A stretch of 64,000 nt of DNA from Arenibacter sp. ARW7G5Y1 (lineage in GTDB: Bacteria; Bacteroidota; Bacteroidia; Flavobacteriales; Flavobacteriaceae), in assembly GCF_003201775.1 (NCBI RefSeq), contig NZ_QJJZ01000019.1, positions 1 to 64,000 on the forward strand, read 5' to 3'. Numbering within the stretch: position 1 is the stretch's first letter; the number at the start of each line of letters is the position of its first letter. The notes under the pieces are model-generated. The model was not told the DNA's origin. It did no database searches and saw only the letters and a list, made by a program, of their open reading frames with translations. Below are positions 17,824 through 28,529 of the stretch, in pieces. Both the position numbers and the translations under genes were made by a program.

Positions 17824-19248
17824 TTAGGAGAATTTCTTGGTTAGATCATCTATGTATTTTCGAAACTGCTTGTCGGTCTCGGCAAGATTATCCACGGTTT
17901 TACAGGCGTGTAGAACCGTAGCATGGTCCCTTTTTCCAATTTGGGATCCAATACTGGCCAAGGAGGCTTTAGTGAATTTCTTGGCAAAGAACATGGCCAA
18001 TTGCCGGGCCTGTACAATATGTCTTTTTCTTGTTTTGGATTGTAGCGTAGCCACATCCATCTCGAAATAGTCGGAAACCACCTTTTGGATATAATCAATG
18101 GATACTTCCCTTTTGGTGTTTTTAACAAACTTCTCCACTACCAATTGGGCCAATTCCAGTGTAACTTCCTTTTTGTTGAACGAAGATTGGGCTATTAGGG
18201 AAATTATGGCGCCTTCCAGTTCCCGGATATTGGTCTTTATGTGTTTGGCAACGTAATCTATGATATCGTCCGGCATTTCCACCCCATCCCGATACAATTT
18301 GTTTTTTAAAATCGAGATCCTTGTTTCGTAATCCGGTGTCTGAAGCTCGGCAGATAATCCCCATTTAAAACGGGAAAGCAAACGCTGTTCAATGTCCTGC
18401 ATATCAACAGGGGCTTTGTCCGAGGTTAGTATTACCTGTTTTCCGTTTTGGTGCAAATGGTTGAAAATATGGAAGAAAACGTCCTGTGTACCGGATTTCC
18501 CTGATAAAAATTGTACATCATCAATAATGAGCACATCAATCAATTGGTAGAAATGGATAAAATCGTTTCTTGTGTTTTTCTTTACAGATTCAATATATTG
18601 CTGGGTAAATTTTTCCGCCGATATATATAATACGGTTCTTTCTGGGTATTTATCCTTGATTTCCACACCTATTGCATGGGCCAAATGTGTTTTTCCCAAA
18701 CCTACACCGCCAAAGACCAATAATGGATTAAAGGAAGTGCCCCCAGGTTTGTTGGCAACGGCCATACCGGCCGATCTTGCCAGCCTATTGGAGTCCCCTT
18801 CCAAGAAATTGTCGAAATTGTAACTCGGGTTTAATTGGGATTCAATCTTTATATTTCTAATCCCAGGTATGACAAAGGGATTTTTTAATTCCGGATTTTT
18901 GGATTTTATGGCCACGTCCAATTCTTGGGGCTCTACATGGGCCCTATTGGAGCTAGGTATTTTTTCCGTAAAAGGTTCGCGATTGCCGTAGGTGTTTTCC
19001 ATTTTAATAATGTACACCAATTTGGCGGTCTCTCCCAATTCTTTGGTAAGGGCCACCTTTAACAATTTAACATAGTGCTCCTCCAGCCATTCGTAAAAAA
19101 ACTTACTGGGCACTTGAATGCTCAAGGCATTATCTGAAAGCTTAACAGGTTTAATTGGTTCGAACCAAGTTTTGAATGCCTGCGGTTGGATATTGTCTTT
19201 TATAAAGCCTAAACAATGGTTCCATACGGACGTTGCAGTAACACTCAT
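17824..19248 (-). CDS. dnaA: Chromosomal replication initiator DnaA
   Basis: DnaA binds 9-mer boxes at oriC and melts the origin. The 474-residue protein shows all four domains: an N-terminal interaction domain (1-85), a linker, the AAA+ domain with Walker A GGVGLGKT (180-187) and Walker B LIIDDVQFLSG (about 240-250), and the C-terminal box-binding signature KRDHATVLHACKTV (about 443-456). It is followed by the phosphatase and methyltransferase genes. The upstream region holds a DnaA-box-like site. The classical dnaA-dnaN arrangement is absent, as is usual in Bacteroidota. Confidence 0.98.
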   Translation of the reverse strand: MSVTATSVWNHCLGFIKDNIQPQAFKTWFEPIKPVKLSDNALSIQVPSKFFYEWLEEHYVKLLKVALTKELGETAKLVYIIKMENTYGNREPFTEKIPSSNRAHVEPQELDVAIKSKNPELKNPFVIPGIRNIKIESQLNPSYNFDNFLEGDSNRLARSAGMAVANKPGGTSFNPLLVFGGVGLGKTHLAHAIGVEIKDKYPERTVLYISAEKFTQQYIESVKKNTRNDFIHFYQLIDVLIIDDVQFLSGKSGTQDVFFHIFNHLHQNGKQVILTSDKAPVDMQDIEQRLLSRFKWGLSAELQTPDYETRISILKNKLYRDGVEMPDDIIDYVAKHIKTNIRELEGAIISLIAQSSFNKKEVTLELAQLVVEKFVKNTKREVSIDYIQKVVSDYFEMDVATLQSKTRKRHIVQARQLAMFFAKKFTKASLASIGSQIGKRDHATVLHACKTVDNLAETDKQFRKYIDDLTKKFS

Positions 19249-19447
19249 TTTTAATATTTTCTTTTTTTTGGTTAGTGTAATTTATGAATGATATTCAGCC
19301 AGGTTAAATGGGACTATCAAGTGGGCAAATATGTGAACAAATATTCTAAAAAAAAAATCCAAAGTGGTTGAATTTTCCCTTTTTTTTTCTCATGTTGTAC
19401 CATAATTTTTTCACACTTTTAAATATAAAGGTTTTACTCGGAATAAC
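19249..19447. other. AT-rich region upstream of dnaA with a DnaA-box-like site
   Basis: This divergent intergenic region holds TTTTTCACA at 19407-19415, which matches the TTWTNCACA DnaA-box consensus. A second site with one mismatch lies on the other strand at 19332-19340. Two sites are too few to call an origin, but autoregulation of dnaA is plausible. Long A and T runs lie between them. Confidence 0.35.
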
Positions 19448-19846
19448 ATGGATTTTAACGAATTTTCTTTTAGGGTCAGGTATGGCGAAACAGATCAAAT
19501 GGGCGTTGTTTATCATGGGAATTACCCGCAATATCTGGAAATGGGACGTGTAGAGTGGTTGCGATCCATGGGGATTTCTTACAAAAAAATGGAGGAAAAC
19601 GGAATAATGTTGCCCGTAATTTCCTTAAACATTTTATTTAAGAAATCGGCAGTTTACGACGATCTTTTAACAGTCACAACTTATATAAGGAAGCGGCCAC
19701 TAGTGCGAATAGAATTTGACTATGAGATACACAATGAGGCCAAAGAGTTGTTGATAGAAGCGAACACCGTTCTGGCTTTTATCGATATGAAAACCAATAA
19801 GCCCATGAAATGTCCGGATTATATTCTAAATAAGCTAGACATCTAG
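19448..19846 (+). CDS. Acyl-CoA thioesterase, YbgC/FadM type hot-dog fold
   Basis: This 132-residue single-domain protein matches the 4-hydroxybenzoyl-CoA thioesterase (YbgC) family, which hydrolyses acyl-CoA thioesters. The active-site segment RYGETDQMGVVYHGNYPQY contains the conserved aspartate D16 and the downstream HGNY. The length is typical. It stands alone on the plus strand and overlaps the end of the convergent IMPACT-family gene by 12 nt. There is no Tol-Pal gene nearby, unlike ybgC of proteobacteria. The chain-length preference is unknown. Confidence 0.9.
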   Translation: MDFNEFSFRVRYGETDQMGVVYHGNYPQYLEMGRVEWLRSMGISYKKMEENGIMLPVISLNILFKKSAVYDDLLTVTTYIRKRPLVRIEFDYEIHNEAKELLIEANTVLAFIDMKTNKPMKCPDYILNKLDI

Positions 19847-20446
19847 TTTTTTAATTTTTACGGGATACATGGCATTAAAAATATTCTCGGTTAATAGGGC
19901 ATCGTTCTTTCTAACGGATATTTCAATGGTGCAGTCCATTTCCATTTTTTGGCTAATAATTTCCAATTGATGTTGCTTTAAGGCCCTCATAACTTTGTCC
20001 ATTTCTGAATATTCAAAATTGAGCATATATCGTTGCTGTAACGTTTTTTCAATTATTTCCGCCGAATCCAGTGCCATATATGCGGCTGTCCTGTATGCGG
20101 ATATCAAGCCGCCAACCCCTAGTTTTGTGCCGCCAAAGATCCGGGCAACGGCCACTAGGACGTTGGTTACTCCAAAAGACTGTATTTGACCGTATATGGG
20201 CATACCTGCAGAATTATTGGGCTCACCGTCGTCATTGGCCCTGTAATTAACATCCTCAAACCCCAATTGCCAGGCGTAACAAACATGGTTGGCTGTATGG
20301 TGCTGTTTTTTTAGCTCCTCAATAATGGGTTTTACCTCGTCCTCATGCAGTATAGGGTAGGCATAACCAAAAAACTTGCTTTTGCGTTCTTTGAACAAGA
20401 TCTCCTTGGAAGGTACTTTCAAGGTTTTGTAAACATCCAACTCCAT
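19835..20446 (-). CDS. YigZ/IMPACT family protein
   Basis: The 203-residue protein has the IMPACT N-terminal domain. EILFKERKSKFFGYAYPI opens it, HHTANHVCYAW follows (about 50-60), and the signature DDGEPNNSAGMPI lies near 75-87 with FGGTKLGVGGLISAYR at about 103-118. A smaller C-terminal DUF1949-type domain follows. E. coli YigZ has this layout, and its biochemical role is unsettled. It is first of two or three leftward genes with short gaps and overlaps the convergent thioesterase gene by 12 nt. Confidence 0.92.
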   Translation of the reverse strand: MELDVYKTLKVPSKEILFKERKSKFFGYAYPILHEDEVKPIIEELKKQHHTANHVCYAWQLGFEDVNYRANDDGEPNNSAGMPIYGQIQSFGVTNVLVAVARIFGGTKLGVGGLISAYRTAAYMALDSAEIIEKTLQQRYMLNFEYSEMDKVMRALKQHQLEIISQKMEMDCTIEISVRKNDALLTENIFNAMYPVKIKKLDV

Positions 20447-20455
20447 GTAAATCTA

Positions 20456-21319
20456 TTAAAAAAAAGCCACTAGAAAAATGCTGATGATAGCAAGTGTTAT
20501 TCCCATCCAATTTTTGTTGCTGATGCGTTCCTTGAACAGAACTACCCCCAAAAGCGTGGAAAACATAACTATGGCTACGTTATTAATGGTGAAAACAGAT
20601 GCACTGTTCAGGTTCTCGTGCTGCAGTGCCCGTAATAGGTAGAATATAGAAAAATAATTTAGAATCCCCAGGGTAATTCCACCTAGGACAGTGGTTAAAT
20701 TGGGCGCCAACCGCTTTTTAAAGGATTTGATCGCGATAAATATAACGCCTGTAGTGGCTGCAGAGCCAAAAACTACCGCAGAAAACAAGGGAAACTCCTC
20801 CTTGGGAACCAAGGTTTCTTCCAAATACTTAATGCTGGTGTCTATAATCCCGGAACCAATAAAAACTAAAGTGGGCAGTATAATCATATTTTTCCTGAGG
20901 GCAACACCCTTTGCCTTTACGGAAGCAAAATATACGGCGGCCAGGGCCAACAGGATACCTACCGATTTTAAGGCACCCAGCTTTTCGTTGTATACCAGCA
21001 AACCGAATAGGACTGGTATTACCAAGGACATTTTTGTGGCGACCGAGGCAACGGACACCCCACTTCTTTGGGATGTGGCGGCCATAAGATTAAACACGAT
21101 GATAAATAAAATGCCCAAAGCCAAAGTACCTATAAACCAGGGTTTTGATGGAATCTCTGATAGATCAATTTTGCTCTGGTAAAAAAACATTCCTACCGCA
21201 GAAGCCACCACGTAGTTGATGATGATGGCAGTAAGGGTCTCTATCCTATAAGTGTCAAACAATTTGAATACCACAAAAATTAGGCTGGAAAACAGTATAC
21301 TTAATGCGAGGTCCAACAT
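20456..21319 (-). CDS. EamA/DMT-family transporter
   Basis: The 287-residue inner-membrane protein has about ten hydrophobic helices in two repeated halves, as in drug/metabolite exporters of the EamA family. Small-residue-rich stretches such as SVASVATKMSLVIPVLFGLLVYNEKLG (first half) and LNSASVFTINNVAIVMFSTLLGVVLFKER (second half) are typical, each ending in the conserved E-K/R pair. The substrate is unknown. It lies 1 nt after the HAD phosphatase gene and 9 nt before the YigZ gene, so it belongs to the ribD-headed leftward operon. Confidence 0.88.
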   Translation of the reverse strand: MLDLALSILFSSLIFVVFKLFDTYRIETLTAIIINYVVASAVGMFFYQSKIDLSEIPSKPWFIGTLALGILFIIVFNLMAATSQRSGVSVASVATKMSLVIPVLFGLLVYNEKLGALKSVGILLALAAVYFASVKAKGVALRKNMIILPTLVFIGSGIIDTSIKYLEETLVPKEEFPLFSAVVFGSAATTGVIFIAIKSFKKRLAPNLTTVLGGITLGILNYFSIFYLLRALQHENLNSASVFTINNVAIVMFSTLLGVVLFKERISNKNWMGITLAIISIFLVAFF

Positions 21320-21320
21320 A

Positions 21321-21923
21321 CTATAGTCTATCCTTTAATTGAACTACGTCTTCCTTGCCCACAATCAAGTTCCATGTTTTAATACCCAACTTATTGGCCG
21401 CATCGGTATTTTCCTTGGTGTCATCTATAAAAAGTGTTTCCTGTGGGGTCAACTTATTTTGCTCAAGGACAAATTGAAATATTTCACGGTTCGGTTTCCT
21501 CAATTGGATTTCATGTGATAAATAAAACTGTTCAAAGGAATTTTTAAATCGCGCAAATTTTTCGGTACCCATAATCTTGGTTACATGGGGAATGTGCAGG
21601 GCATTGGTGTTGCTCAAAAGAAATAGCCTATGCCTGTTCTCCTTTACCAGGCTTTCCAAAAATTTCAGCCTGTATTCAGGAAAATCCAATAACATTGAAT
21701 TCCAAATATCGGTAATGGCCTGAGAGCTGAGGTGGGGAAAATCGGGTTGTAGTCTTGCTACAAATTCCTGGGGGCTAATTTTGCCAATTTCAAAGTCTTC
21801 GTTAATGCTGTGGTATTTAGGTAAAAATTCTTGGATGCCATGATTCCGAAGTGCTCTAAAAACTACCTGCTTGTCCAGATTGATGAAAATGTCGCCAAAA
21901 TCGAATATGATATTTTTAATCAT
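21321..21923 (-). CDS. HAD-family phosphatase
   Basis: This 200-residue HAD hydrolase has motif I IIFDFGDIFINLD with nucleophile D8, a serine motif LLSNTNALH (about 102-110), and the distal motif FIDDTKENTDAANKLG (about 170-185). The order matches the YihX/epoxide-hydrolase N-terminal-like subfamily of sugar or nucleotide phosphatases. It overlaps the ribD end by 8 nt. That position suggests it could supply the missing phosphatase step of riboflavin synthesis (dephosphorylation of the RibD product), but the link is only genomic and other HADs could do it. Confidence 0.85.
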   Translation of the reverse strand: MIKNIIFDFGDIFINLDKQVVFRALRNHGIQEFLPKYHSINEDFEIGKISPQEFVARLQPDFPHLSSQAITDIWNSMLLDFPEYRLKFLESLVKENRHRLFLLSNTNALHIPHVTKIMGTEKFARFKNSFEQFYLSHEIQLRKPNREIFQFVLEQNKLTPQETLFIDDTKENTDAANKLGIKTWNLIVGKEDVVQLKDRL

Positions 21924-22965
21924 TGTTCAAGAGTGTTAGTACGTCCGATTCTATTTGCTTTTGACCTTTCATAAAACCATGGATCCTAGGCGATTCCAGT
22001 CCTTCCCCAAATCGGCTTTGTCCCTTGAAAATTCTAGCCTCGTCCCATAATTTGGAGTCAATAAAGCTCTGTAGCGTCTTGGCGCCTCCTTCAATGATGA
22101 CACTAAGTATATTGTGCCTGTAAAGGATGGCGCAAATTTGAGTGCACACATTATCTTTAAAATCAATAACCTCATATATAATCCCTTCAAGTGTATTTTC
22201 AGGCCGATTGGCGGTAATGATGATGGTTTTAAGGTTTCCATCCAAAACATGGTGTTTGCGGTCGATTTTTAGATATCTGTCCAACACAATTCTAACAGGA
22301 TTCCTACCCCTCCAATGGCGAACGTTTAATTTGGGGTTGTCGGCCAAAACTGTATTGGTTCCAACCAAAATTGCCTGTTCCTGACTTCGCCATTGGTGCA
22401 CCAGTTGTTGGGAATATGGATTGCTGATCCAATACGGTTCTGGATGGTCATTTCTTTTTTGTTCACGGGGGGCAATGAAACCGTCGGCGGTCTCAGCCCA
22501 TTTTAATATGATATACGGTCTTTTTTTTAGGTGAAATGTTAAGAAGCGTTTGTGGTGTTCGCGGCATTCTTTTTCCAGTACACCCACCGTAACATTGCAG
22601 CCTGCCGCCTTTAATTTTTCAATGCCCTTTCCTGCAACCTTCTCATGTGGATCCAAAAGGCCTATTACAACATTCGGTATTTGATGCTTAATAATAAGGT
22701 CTGCGCATGGAGGCGTTTTTCCATAATGGGAACAGGGTTCCAGGGTAACAAATAAGGTGGCATTATTTAAAAGCGCCTTGTCCTTTACGGCATTAATAGC
22801 ATTTACTTCGGCATGGGAACCACCACATGGACTGGTGTAGCCCTCTCCTATAATTTTTCCTCCAGATACAATAACACTGCCCACCATGGGATTGGGAAAG
22901 GTAGTTCCCAAGCCATTTTTGGCGAGCTGTATGCATCTTGAAATATATTTTTCGTGTATCTTCAC
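21916..22965 (-). CDS. ribD: Bifunctional riboflavin synthesis deaminase/reductase RibD
   Basis: RibD deaminates the GTP-derived pyrimidine and then reduces its ribose side chain. The deaminase domain carries the zinc motif HAE and EPC-x8-C (SHAEV and EPCSHYGKTPPC) within the first 90 residues. The reductase domain (about 145-349) begins PYIILKWAETADGFIAP. I prefer the GTG at 22965, because homologues begin at KIHEKYISRC. An in-frame ATG at 22983 adds six residues. The HAD gene overlaps its end by 8 nt. It is divergent from the GNAT gene. Confidence 0.95.
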   Translation of the reverse strand: MKIHEKYISRCIQLAKNGLGTTFPNPMVGSVIVSGGKIIGEGYTSPCGGSHAEVNAINAVKDKALLNNATLFVTLEPCSHYGKTPPCADLIIKHQIPNVVIGLLDPHEKVAGKGIEKLKAAGCNVTVGVLEKECREHHKRFLTFHLKKRPYIILKWAETADGFIAPREQKRNDHPEPYWISNPYSQQLVHQWRSQEQAILVGTNTVLADNPKLNVRHWRGRNPVRIVLDRYLKIDRKHHVLDGNLKTIIITANRPENTLEGIIYEVIDFKDNVCTQICAILYRHNILSVIIEGGAKTLQSFIDSKLWDEARIFKGQSRFGEGLESPRIHGFMKGQKQIESDVLTLLNND

Positions 22966-23007
22966 TTCGTAAAAATAGAACAATATAAGTAGATTATTGG
23001 TAATCTT

Positions 23008-23493
23008 ATGTTAGTCACTACAATAAGGGAAATTCAGGCTGGTGACAATCAGAATGTTGCCAGGCTAATAAGAAAAGTACTAGAGGATCTAGGAGTTCCT
23101 AAAGTGGGTACCGCTTATGCCGATAAAGCATTGGACCAAATGTATGAAAACTATGACCAACCAAGGTCCGATTATTTTGTGGTTGAGGAAAATGAAAGGA
23201 TTATTGGTTGTGCTGGAATTGCCCCATTGCAGAATCACGAAGGGAATGTATGCGAGTTACAGAAAATGTATTTTCTGGAAGAGGCCCGGGGTAGGGGATT
23301 GGGAGCCAAAATGATCAATATTTGTATAAATAGAGCTACTGAGTATGGCTATGCCCATTGTTATTTGGAAACTATGCCCTATATGGAAGACGCACAAAAA
23401 TTATATTTAAAGTCGGGTTTTCATTATATCCATGAACCTATGGGTAACACCGGTCATTATTCATGTCCGGTCTGGATGCTTAAAGGTTTATAG
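23008..23493 (+). CDS. GNAT-family N-acetyltransferase
   Basis: The 161-residue protein has a single GNAT fold with the acetyl-CoA-binding loop ARGRGLGAKMI (about 94-104) and the C-terminal EDAQKLYLKSGFHYI. The N-terminal TTIREIQAGDNQNVARLIR is typical of amino-acid or small-amine acetyltransferases. The acceptor is unknown. It lies between ribD (divergent) and prmC (same strand, 67 nt downstream). Confidence 0.88.
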   Translation: MLVTTIREIQAGDNQNVARLIRKVLEDLGVPKVGTAYADKALDQMYENYDQPRSDYFVVEENERIIGCAGIAPLQNHEGNVCELQKMYFLEEARGRGLGAKMINICINRATEYGYAHCYLETMPYMEDAQKLYLKSGFHYIHEPMGNTGHYSCPVWMLKGL

Positions 23494-23560
23494 GGCCATT
23501 TGTTTCATTATGGATTTTCTTTAGGGACACCATGATCAAAATGTTTTCCAAAAATTGAGA

Positions 23561-24424
23561 ATGTTATTAAAAGAGATTAAAAATATTTACCATTTAGAAT
23601 TGGATACCCTTTTTCCAAAAGAAGAAGTGGATAGTTTTTTTTATTTGGCAATAGATCATTATTTGGGTTTGGAGAGATTTGTTTTGGCCATGCAGCCTAT
23701 GCTGGTAGTATCCAAAGAAAATGAGAATGCCTTATTTTATGCATTGAGCCAGTTAAAACAAGAACGTCCCATTCAGTATATTTTAGGGAAGGCCCACTTT
23801 TGCGAACTCGAGTTTCGGGTAGATGAAAACGTTTTGATTCCCCGTCCCGAAACTGAAGAATTGGTGTATTGGATTCTTGAAGAACAACCAAGGCTGGACT
23901 CCCAGAAAGGAATAAAAATATTGGACATTGGAACAGGAAGTGGTTGTATAGCCATTTCCTTGGCCAAAAAAATGCCCAATGCCAAAGTGTATGCCCTGGA
24001 CATTTCGCAAAAGGCATTGAAGATTGCCGAACGGAACGCCCTGGATAATAATGTGGACATAGTCTTTTTGGAAGCGGATATTTTATCCTTTGAGGGTCTT
24101 AAAGATAAATTTGATGTAATAGTGTCCAACCCACCCTATGTAAGGGAGTTGGAGAAAATGGAAATGAAGAACAATGTTGTGGGGCACGAACCCGGCTTGG
24201 CCCTTTTTGTTTCCGATCAGGATCCTTTGGTTTTCTATAAAAAAATCACACTCTTTGCCTTGAGCCATCTGAAGAAAGGCGGGGTCTTGTTTTTTGAGAT
24301 AAATCAATATCTTGGTGAAGAAATGAAACACCTACTGGAGCGGGAGAATTTTTCTGAAATTGAACTCAGAAAAGATTTGTATGGAAATGACAGAATGTTA
24401 AAAGGTCTGTTCAATCCTAAATGA
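23561..24424 (+). CDS. prmC: Release-factor glutamine methyltransferase PrmC
   Basis: PrmC methylates the GGQ glutamine of release factors RF1 and RF2 and so boosts termination. I start at the ATG at 23561 (MLLKEIKN, 287 residues), since the TTG two codons earlier adds nothing recognisable. The N-terminal helical domain precedes RPIQYILGKAHFCELEF, the RPETEELV segment, the SAM-binding motif DIGTGSGCIA (122-131) and the substrate motif NPPY (190-193). The LOG-family gene lies 93 nt downstream on the same strand. Confidence 0.96.
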   Translation: MLLKEIKNIYHLELDTLFPKEEVDSFFYLAIDHYLGLERFVLAMQPMLVVSKENENALFYALSQLKQERPIQYILGKAHFCELEFRVDENVLIPRPETEELVYWILEEQPRLDSQKGIKILDIGTGSGCIAISLAKKMPNAKVYALDISQKALKIAERNALDNNVDIVFLEADILSFEGLKDKFDVIVSNPPYVRELEKMEMKNNVVGHEPGLALFVSDQDPLVFYKKITLFALSHLKKGGVLFFEINQYLGEEMKHLLERENFSEIELRKDLYGNDRMLKGLFNPK

Positions 24425-24517
24425 TAAAATGGAAATATGAGGTATAATGTGACCCTGTAATTTCAAAATTATTATTTGTAGTCACTAATATTTTTCCAAG
24501 TGAAAAGTTTATTTAAA

Positions 24518-25099
24518 ATGGAAAACATAGTAGTATTTTGTGGAAGCAATGAAGGCAACGACCCCGAAATAGTGGAGTGTGCCTATGAATTGGGGGCGGT
24601 ATTTGCCAAAGAGGGCATAACATTGGTCTATGGCGCTGCAAAAATAGGCATTATGGGAAAATTGGCTCAGGGAGCCTTGGACCATAAGGGCAAGGTTATA
24701 GGTGTTATTCCTGACTTTTTGAAATTGAAGGAAGTCTTTCATTCCGGACTTACAGAACTCATCATTACGAAAAATATGCATCAACGCAAATTAAGGATGC
24801 ATGAGCTTTCCGACGGAATTATTACACTTCCGGGTGGATATGGGACAATGGAGGAATTATTCGAGATGATTACCTGGGCACAACTGGGACTCCATCAAAA
24901 ACCAATCGGTCTTTTAAATATCAATGGATTTTATAATGAATTGCTCGCCATGTTGAGGACTATGGTAGCCAAGGGATTTTTGAAGCAGGAGTATTACGAT
25001 ATTTTGTTGGTTGATAATTCTATTGACGGACTTTTACAAAAAATGAAAAATTACCAACCCTTGCCATTGCCAAAATGGATTAAAAAGGAACAGTTATAA
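24518..25099 (+). CDS. LOG-family protein (TIGR00730), nucleotide phosphoribohydrolase-like
   Basis: Starting at the ATG at 24518 (MENIVVFCGSN) gives 193 residues. An in-frame GTG at 24500 is less likely. The Rossmann-like fold carries the family signature PGGYGTMEE at 105-113 and an earlier YGAAKIGIMG. Members hydrolyse nucleoside 5'-monophosphates to base and ribose 5-phosphate; plant and fungal versions activate cytokinins. The bacterial role is probably nucleotide salvage. The ligA ATG follows its stop with no gap, so the two are translationally linked. Confidence 0.92.
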   Translation: MENIVVFCGSNEGNDPEIVECAYELGAVFAKEGITLVYGAAKIGIMGKLAQGALDHKGKVIGVIPDFLKLKEVFHSGLTELIITKNMHQRKLRMHELSDGIITLPGGYGTMEELFEMITWAQLGLHQKPIGLLNINGFYNELLAMLRTMVAKGFLKQEYYDILLVDNSIDGLLQKMKNYQPLPLPKWIKKEQL

Positions 25100-27094
<1,995 letters not shown>

Positions 27095-27184
27095 TTTTTT
27101 GTCCATGGCTATGGAAAATGTGTGGGGTAAGAAATAAAAAAATATGGGTGTATGAAGGTAAAATATTTGAATTAAATTGTAATT

Positions 27185-28519
27185 ATGTATACCATACTAC
27201 TTCTACTACTCTGTATTGTATTTATTATTGTGGCTTCCACCCGTTTTAAGCTTCACCCATTTTTGGCATTGCTTACCGCTAGTTTGTTATTTGGTATTTT
27301 TTCCGGACTCCCCTTGGATGAGCTCATTAAAACCATAAATGATGGTTTTGGAAGTACTATCGGAGGAATAGGCATTATTATTATCGCGGGATTAATTATT
27401 GGAACCTTTCTGGAAAAATCGGGCGGAGCCTATACCTTGGCCAACCTTGTCTTAAAGATTATAGGTCCCAAGCGGGTACATATGGCGATGGGGTTTATTG
27501 GTTACTTTGTATCCATACCTGTATTTGCCGATAGCGGTTTTATTATTGTTTCCCCATTAAATAGGGCACTTACCAAAAAGGCAAAATTATCCTTGGCAGG
27601 AACAGCAGTAGCCTTGTCACTAGGTTTAATGGCTTCCCATACGATGGTGCCACCAACTCCCGGCCCTATTGCTGCCGCAGGAATCCTAGGTGCCGATTTG
27701 GGCCAGGTTATCCTCTTTGGTCTAATGACCAGTATACCTGCTTTGTTGGTCTGTATTTTGTTTGCCAAAAAAATAGGTTCCAAAATTTTCATTGATCCAG
27801 CACCAAAACTAACGGAAGAACAGATCAATTCCCAGTTGGAAAATGCTCCGTCAATCTTCAAATCCTTCATCCCTATTGTTGTTCCCATTATTCTTATTGT
27901 GTTGAGGTCTTTTGCCGAATACCCCACTTTGCCGTTTGGGGACGGAACCTTTAAGTATGCCATAGGGTTTGTGGGCAACCCAGTGGTGGCCTTATTGATC
28001 GGAATGGTACTGTCGTTTACCCTGCCCAAGAAATTGGACAAGGAAATGTTAAGTACCTCTGGCTGGATAGGGGAGGCACTTACGTCAGCAGCCATTATTA
28101 TATTGATAACCGGTGCCGGAGGGGCTTTTGGCAAAGTACTGCAGACTTCGGATATTAGTACCTTGCTGGAGAGCAGTATTTCCAATGGCAATCTTGGAAT
28201 ATGGCTTCCATTTCTGATCGCTGCGGGGATAAAGACTGCCCAAGGTTCCTCTACAGTGGCCATAATTACAACAGCTTCCATTATTGCCCCATTAATGCCT
28301 GCTATGGGATTTGATACCGAGGTTTCAAAAGCTTTGGCGGTCATTGCCATTGGCGCTGGGGCATCCTTCGTCTCCCATGCCAATGACAGTTTTTTCTGGG
28401 TGGTTACCCAGCTAAGCGATATGAAAGTAAATCAAGGATACAGGACACACAGTTTGGGGACTGCCATTCTGGGCTTATCTGCGATGATCGTGTTAACCAT
28501 AATCAGTTTAATAATCTAA
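27185..28519 (+). CDS. GntP-family sugar-acid permease
   Basis: The 444-residue membrane protein has about 12-14 helices and matches the gluconate:H+ symporter (GntP) family. Typical segments are GFGSTIGGIGIIIIAGLIIGTFLEKSGG-like (about 52-80), FADSGFIIVSPLN, a SHTMVPPTPGPIAAAG loop (about 150-167) and GAGASFVSHANDSFFWVV (about 390-410). It imports gluconate or related sugar acids. An FAH-family gene follows 10 nt downstream and a small protein gene 19 nt after that, forming a likely sugar-acid catabolic operon. A gluconokinase gene exists at 49,142 but is not linked. Confidence 0.93.
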   Translation: MYTILLLLLCIVFIIVASTRFKLHPFLALLTASLLFGIFSGLPLDELIKTINDGFGSTIGGIGIIIIAGLIIGTFLEKSGGAYTLANLVLKIIGPKRVHMAMGFIGYFVSIPVFADSGFIIVSPLNRALTKKAKLSLAGTAVALSLGLMASHTMVPPTPGPIAAAGILGADLGQVILFGLMTSIPALLVCILFAKKIGSKIFIDPAPKLTEEQINSQLENAPSIFKSFIPIVVPIILIVLRSFAEYPTLPFGDGTFKYAIGFVGNPVVALLIGMVLSFTLPKKLDKEMLSTSGWIGEALTSAAIIILITGAGGAFGKVLQTSDISTLLESSISNGNLGIWLPFLIAAGIKTAQGSSTVAIITTASIIAPLMPAMGFDTEVSKALAVIAIGAGASFVSHANDSFFWVVTQLSDMKVNQGYRTHSLGTAILGLSAMIVLTIISLII

Positions 28520-28529
28520 TTTTTATAGA

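Noticed and set aside
19249-19447. Chromosomal origin of replication next to dnaA
   Set aside because: Only one good DnaA box and one weak box are present; there is no box cluster and no dnaN or gidA neighbour.
27502-28383. A 293-codon open frame on the minus strand inside the GntP gene
   Set aside because: It lies wholly antisense to a clear membrane transporter, and its sequence is an artefact of the hydrophobic codon pattern.
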